From: Platycnemis pennipes
Taxonomy: Eukaryota; Arthropoda; Insecta; Odonata; Platycnemididae
Direction of reading: 5' to 3'
Length of the DNA: 64,000 nucleotides
Assembly (NCBI GenBank): GCA_933228895.1
Contig: OW121855.1
Span: forward strand, 46,514,698 to 46,578,697
Position 1 is the stretch's first letter; every line of letters begins with the position of its first letter. This document shows, in pieces, positions 58,956-64,000 of this stretch. The position numbers and the translations under genes were made by a program. Below the pieces are notes generated by a model that was given only the letters and a program-made list of their open reading frames with translations, was not told the origin of the DNA and made no database searches.

Positions 58956-59119
58956 ACGGGGGAAAGAAAAAAGGGGGGGAAAAGAAGGTTCACCTGAAGA
59001 TGATGTTGTACACCGAAACCGGTCATTTTAAAAATCCTTATTCTTGTGGAAAATTGCCAGTTTTTCTTTCGCTATGATATTCCACCAAATTAAGCCTGAA
59101 ACTACTACCTTTATATATT
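58956..59119 (+). mobile_element. Solitary short insertion of the hammerhead-bearing family
   Basis: 164 bp between 10-bp direct repeats. It starts with a purine-rich run (acgggggaaagaaaaaaggg), then CACCTGAAGATGATGTTG and CGAAACCGGTC, an AT-rich stretch, TTGTGGAAAATTGC, then ATTCCACC and GCCTGAAACT near the end. From the core onward the order of blocks matches arm 2 plus tail of the insertion at 26583-26849, so the two are members of one family. GTGGAA and TTCCAC can pair to form a stem in both. No protein-coding capacity. Confidence 0.65.
58995..59025 (+). ncRNA. Hammerhead-like core, degenerate
   Basis: CUGAAGA (58995-59001, allowed at the variable position), a weak stem II, then CGAAACCGGUC (59015-59025). 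GAA is followed by AC-CG-GU forming the very short stem III, and C is in the cleavage position. Stem I cannot be closed from the flanks, so self-cleavage is unlikely as it stands. Confidence 0.4.
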
Positions 59120-59129
59120 TATAGTCCCT
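59120..59129. repeat. Target-site duplication, right copy
   Basis: TATAGTCCCT, identical to 58946-58955. Confidence 0.65.
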
Positions 59130-60365
59130 GTTTTCTTTATTACCGTGAAAATCGTGGATTTAGACACAATTATTTGGGTCAATTGGTTACACGAAAACCT
59201 TTCTCATATTTCGTTCCAATACCTTATTTAGTTTAACAGTAATACGCTGAGGCGTCTTACTACTATCATCACTGTGGATTTTTTAAACCTTAAAAGCCAT
59301 ATAATGGGATTAAATTTCAAACAGTCAATGAAAAACATTTTTTTTAAATACTTAAGCAAATAAAGCACTACGATGAACACAACTTACACCACACTTCAGT
59401 AGTAGCAACTGAACAGCTGTTCAGTTAACTGTTTCCGGCTGTACTTTGAGGAATTTATTCTTTGTGATATTGAAAAGACTTTTTAAGATTGAAAAACTTT
59501 GTAATATTTCACAAATTTTAACCGCACAGCATAACTCTAAATTGGAAGGTCAGCAACCTCGGTCGTGATCCGAATTATTGGTCCTCAGCCGTGTCAACAT
59601 TTCTCTCCAAAGCTGTTCGCAAACCGAATTTAGGTCGAATTAAAATGGTGGTGAACTGAGGTGATCGCACACCACTGTTACATTGTAAATTAATATATTC
59701 TTATAAATAAGTAATCAACACTGCTCCTCATGATACCATACCAGCATGTCGAGTCCATTAATTAGACAGACATTTAGGGGAGACCTTATTCTGGAATTGA
59801 AGCTGGCTGAAATGAAATTCCATTCGTTGTGCTCGCAAGTGATGGAGTTAAGTACATTAGTTTTATTTCTTGAATTGTGAAAACAACCAGGTCACTGTAG
59901 ATCACATGACGCTAATTTTGAAGCGCATTGCGACGGGATAAAGGAAATGGTGCCTCCATTTCCCCATTACTGACGCGTTCAGTAGCTCATATAACAGCCA
60001 AACTGTGTTTATGTGCTCACCATGGTGATTAAATGTAATAGCATAATTATCCACCGAGAGTTCTTGGGGTGTATATTATTGAGAACATAATACTATGCCC
60101 AAATTTTGCTAGCTAGGCAAGGTCTCTTCCTTTTTGTCCATAACGCGCGCATGTTACAGCGAATTCAGATTCCAATTTTTATATTAAGCAATGGCCACAT
60201 ACCTAACATAAGATATAATTACATTGAAATGTTTTAGATAGTTATGCGAAACAGGAAATAAACTATTTTGTCCTCGAAAGTAGAGATGAAATAATAAACA
60301 GTGGTATAATTAAGTTTTTATGTTCTCCGGCTCCTAAAGTTATATCATTTAATTTAACTTAAACC
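59130..60365. other. Unannotated AT-rich DNA
   Basis: No gene or repeat recognised. Confidence 0.55.
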
Positions 60366-60369
60366 TAAG

Positions 60370-60450
60370 AAAAATCAAATCTCCATGAGGCAGATTCAAA
60401 CCGTGAGCCTAGGCTGGCGCATCGCCTAGCAACCGATCTGCCCACCTCCA
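60370..60450 (-). mobile_element. tRNA-derived SINE head, third minus-strand family
   Basis: Minus strand: tcggttgctaggcgatgcgc (A-box region, 60417-60436), then cggtttgaatctgcc with the B box at 60391-60402, and a T/A-rich tail beyond. Lacks a clean acceptor stem, so not called as a tRNA gene. Confidence 0.5.
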
Positions 60451-60619
60451 TCGACCCGTATGGAAAATTAATAAAAAATGAGTGAGGCGTAACAATTAGA
60501 AGTGGTTTCCGCGAACCGCGGTGAATTGAAACAGATACTCATAATGTGACTACGGGGAGTATTAACAAGCATGTGACATACGCTGTCTCATTCTCTAAGT
60601 TTTTGTTGCTAATGAAAAC
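60451..60619. other. Unannotated DNA
   Basis: Nothing recognised. Confidence 0.5.
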
Positions 60620-61770
60620 ATTTGGAATATCCAGTTCCGCCCTGTCCCTCCTCTTTTACGTCACGCCTGGCCAAAAGACAGCTCCATGCAGCGGTGACGT
60701 CACTCACCTATGTCCCCTTTTCTCTGACATTTTACCCTCCGTCCCTTGTCTCAACCCCCACTCATTACTCCCTTCATTTCGCACCCCCCCCCCACCCCCC
60801 TCCCTCCGACACTTCCCGAGCTCCCGAATCCCCGCCCCAAAGCTGCTCACTTTCCTCCCTCACCCCAACACGGCCTTTCTCTCACCCCACCCTAGCCATC
60901 CTGTTAGCCATCCTCGTGCGAAATAAACGGCAATTTGTTTGCCATCTTTATGTTACCCTTTCGCCGGCTTAAAAAATGACCCCGTTAAAACCCACCTTTA
61001 ACCCTTTTTCACCCCTTTCCCTTCCCCTTTCCCACCTTTTATCCCACGCCCCCCGAAACCCTCCCTCCAACCACTTTTCCCCACAACATCCCCCCCTTCC
61101 CCATTGGACCTCTCCCTGCACCCTCCATCTATTTTCACCCTCCCCTCTCTCTTCCCCCTAAATCCTCGTCCTATCCCCCTCCTCCCCTCAGTGAATGCCC
61201 TTCCCCCCCTCCTACCACCCTCCTCCAACTCATGCCGTTTATATATAGACGTGCGTGGGCTCTTCATTGCTCTCGACTCTTATTCCTACTCTCCTACTCC
61301 CTCCGGCTTGCTACCATTCTTTTCACCCGTCCCTCCGCCCCAAATCGCGTGAGTATGTGCCGTGTCACGGTCACGGCGCGCGGTTATAATTGTCCCGTGC
61401 TCCACTGCACTGCTGTGGCGATGACGCACGTCCATTCCCCCTCCCTCCTCATCCCACCACTCTCGCTATTTCTCTTCCCGTGTCCCCTCGTTAACCCCTC
61501 ATCCACCGCTATCCTCACAACATCCGCGCCCCCACACTGGACTCCCCTCACGCCTAACCCCCGCTGAGCCATCTCCCTCCCTCCCTCGAGTCTCCCCATG
61601 CCGGTGGTTCCAACTCTTTGGCCACTCGTTCACGCGGAAATTCTCCTCTCGGATTCCACCGTCGGTCCTAAAACTCCCATCCTTCCTCTCTCCATCCGCC
61701 CTCCCGTCCCCCCGCCCCCGCGCACTGATTCCTCGCTGATTACGAATCAGAGGAATGTGCATGGGAGGCT
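60620..61770. other. Pyrimidine-rich island 8, largest in the window
   Basis: More than 1.1 kb of plus-strand C/T-rich, GC-elevated DNA with long C runs (near 60786-60800). Many overlapping frames of 60-126 codons on both strands are Pro/Ser/Leu- or Arg/Gly-rich and mutually exclusive. A TATA-like gtttatatatagacg lies at 61229-61243 in the middle. No exon can be defended. Confidence 0.6.
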
Positions 61771-64000
61771 AGAGGTGTTAATTGCACGGTTGCTAATGCC
61801 GCAATCTATTCACTCGCTATCTATTATTCCGGGAGTTCTCTTCCTGAAGGAAATGCTACAGGGAAACGGCCCTCATTCCTCAATCCCAAATGTGGAATGT
61901 TCCAAAAAGGAGTCGCGGGAGCCGATTTCGAAAGGATCGTCACGGGCTTGAAAATTGTGTCCTTCTATTCTTGCGGCTCGGCGTATGCGTTGCGGTGTGG
62001 GGCTGATTACTAGCAGAACTCTACTAATTTTATTAGGTCATTATTTTCCTCCAAATGCCTGTTTGGATTGTTATACTAGAATTGGCATAAAGTTAAATTA
62101 AATCATCATCCCGTCTTTCTATACAGCGATAAAATCTCATTTTTTGTAACCAGAAATTTTAGTACTAATGAGATTTTTTGAATGGTGAATAATTTTTAGA
62201 ATAAATGAAGATAGTATTTCGATTTAAGGTTATTGTAACAATATACACAAATGCATATAATGCTATATTAATTAGAACAAGTATCGAACTTTCATTTTTG
62301 ACTGGATTTTTGAAATATCAATGTTTGTCCTACTGCTGCATCCTAAAGTAACATATTATAACTTAATGACAATCTCATCATGACTTAAAATGGAATACGG
62401 ATTATATATTCCCTGCCCTCATGATTTTCTAAAAAATCCGTCTGGTTTCCAAAATAACAGGAATTGACTTTTTTTCTGACCTTTATTGATCCTATCACTG
62501 CCTTACTGGTTAAGCGTGACTGAGCTACGTATTTAATTACCATAGCGAAGAAAATATATCTTTACTTCCGTTTAATTCATTTTCATTTCGTAACGTGGAT
62601 CGTCTAGAGAAAATTCATATGAGCAATAACGGGATTTAATATTTCATTATAAATTGAAATTTTATTGACTTGATTTAAAGAAAACCACGATTTTTCGTTC
62701 TATTTACCAGTATTTTTTTGTCAATAGTATACGTAGAATGATCACCCTGTGCTTAGAAAATGTGATATTTAGGTACGGTTTGCTGATACACCAATATTTC
62801 TGTTTATACTGAAATAAATATCAAAACTTATCTTAATACCCGTTTCGTTTGTTTCTCAGCAATTTATTTTGCTTGAAATTGAAATTGATAGTTTTTTTCC
62901 AGTTAGGGTAGGTTTTGATGAATTATTCCTTCTCTACTTTGCATTTATTTTATCTTTCGGCTCCGTTCCTATGCCATATCTCTCCTCAATTCGACATATG
63001 TACTACAACTCATCATGCTATTTATTTTACCTATTCTCTATCTCCCTCTCCCTCTCTTTCTTAGCATTTTACTCAGTTTATGTTCCGCAATATAAACGAT
63101 CTCAATCTTGGATATGAGTTCGCCGTAGAAAAAAATCATTATACATGCCGCATTATATTGTCGCTTACACTATTCTACCTATTATAGGTGTGTATATTAC
63201 TTTTTCTTCACTCAATCTCATAATTTCTATCTCACCAGTTTCATCATTCCTTATGTACTATTCGTTCGTCTAATATTTTTAGCTAAGTATATTTGTTTAT
63301 TTTAAGGTTTAAGTGTTAGCGTGAAATTCAGACTATTAACGTTTTAAATTCAAATATGTATTTCACGAAATTTCTTTGGAATATCATATATATTACATCT
63401 GACTCAATGCGGTATCACATGGCAAAAAACGATCTGGATTCGAGTTGGTGCGGGTACAAGTACATGGGTACTCCTATGAGTACTCATGGTACCGTATGGT
63501 ACGTCAATTAGTAAATGATGATGTCCGTAATATGATTATTTATTTGTAGTCCATATACACTTCGTAAGCACCATTTCATCTAGTGTAAAACAGTGAGTAT
63601 ATTTTTATCCATTTCTAGCTTCATTTAATCTTATTCGTAGAAACAAACGCCTTTGCCTCGAAATTGTATTCAAACAGAAGCCCTTGGTCCTGTGCGGTCG
63701 ACTTGTCACTTCCACTTAAACTATTACTGCCGCAGTCAACCTCCCATTATAAGAGAATATTCTGGTGGGTAGGCACTAATTATCTTAATTCATGCAATCT
63801 CAAGGCAGAATACGCCAACGCATAATTTTCATTCGGAATCCGTAAATCCATTCTGGATTCTCGGAAGCCCAAATTTTTGTTAGGCTTCCTGAGGTTAACT
63901 CGCCATTGCGGTCTCGCATATTTTCAAACATCCCCTGCTTCCCCGAAAACCACGGACAGGGGCTTGGAAAAAAAACTCAGGGACCTACCTCTCTCGGGGA
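61771..64000. other. Unannotated AT-rich DNA
   Basis: No gene recognised. The plus-strand frame at 62869-63117 is hydrophobic but unidentified. Six GTAC tetramers cluster at 63454-63502. Confidence 0.55.

Noticed and set aside
60546..61951. Several overlapping plus- and minus-strand frames of 80-126 codons
   Set aside because: Mutually overlapping and Pro/Ser- or Arg/Gly-rich because of base composition; cannot be separate genes.
1..64000. CRISPR array, bacterial operons, phage or plasmid features
   Set aside because: No regularly spaced repeats and no prokaryotic gene organisation; the transposon content is eukaryotic.

Overview
The window reads as intergenic (or very long intronic) DNA from an animal, most probably an arthropod and likely an insect. 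It is AT-rich, has no long open frame, no bacterial gene organisation and no recognisable rRNA, tRNA or CRISPR array. Everything coding that I could recognise is the debris of transposable elements: a Ty1/copia LTR retrotransposon, several non-LTR retrotransposons (RTE-like, Jockey-like and others), a probable separate LTR, a candidate non-autonomous Helitron, tRNA-derived SINE heads, and two short insertions carrying the hammerhead-like motif known from Penelope-like elements. I found no host protein-coding exon I could defend. Species assignment is not possible by eye.

Layout. 1-2.8 kb: unannotated DNA with a pyrimidine-rich island at 1.06-1.5 kb. 2.8-4.4 kb: decayed RTE-type LINE on the minus strand. 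4.4-12.7 kb: unannotated apart from islands at 7.0-7.5 and 8.7-9.3 kb. 12.7-15.9 kb: nested repeats, with a candidate Helitron (13657-15537) ending in a hairpin plus CTAG and holding two diverged copies of a 170-bp block. 16-20.2 kb: unannotated, with a small hairpin at 16.3 kb and a large pyrimidine island at 19.4-20.2 kb. 20.3-21.9 kb: two tRNA-derived SINE heads. 22.6-26.4 kb: minus-strand copia pseudo-element with 5' LTR, primer site, gag, a gag-integrase fusion made by deletion, RT, RNase H, purine tract and a truncated 3' LTR. 26.57-26.87 kb: a 267-bp insertion with perfect 101-bp inverted arms, each carrying a hammerhead-like ribozyme, between 16-bp target duplications. 27.9-34.2 kb: two more islands, a probable LTR at 29.84-30.11 kb and a small coding remnant at 31.35 kb. 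36-44 kb: direct and inverted repeats, a Jockey-like C-terminal fragment, a duplicated arthropod-type repeat motif, two SINEs and two LINE fragments. 44.6-51.7 kb: GC-rich and pyrimidine-rich islands. 53.0 kb: LINE C-terminal remnant on the plus strand. 58.7 kb: three TGACCT half-sites at exact 20-bp spacing. 58.95-59.13 kb: a second, solitary hammerhead-type insertion with its own 10-bp target duplication. 60.4 kb: SINE head. 60.6-61.8 kb: the largest pyrimidine-rich island.

How the parts relate. Nothing here forms a pathway; this is a stratified graveyard of selfish elements. The coding remnants carry many stops, frameshifts and lost catalytic residues, so they are old. The perfect inverted repeat at 26.6 kb has no mismatch between arms and intact target duplications, so it is either recent or homogenised. 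It is the most interesting structure in the window. The two hammerhead-type insertions share their 3' portion and so define one dispersed family.
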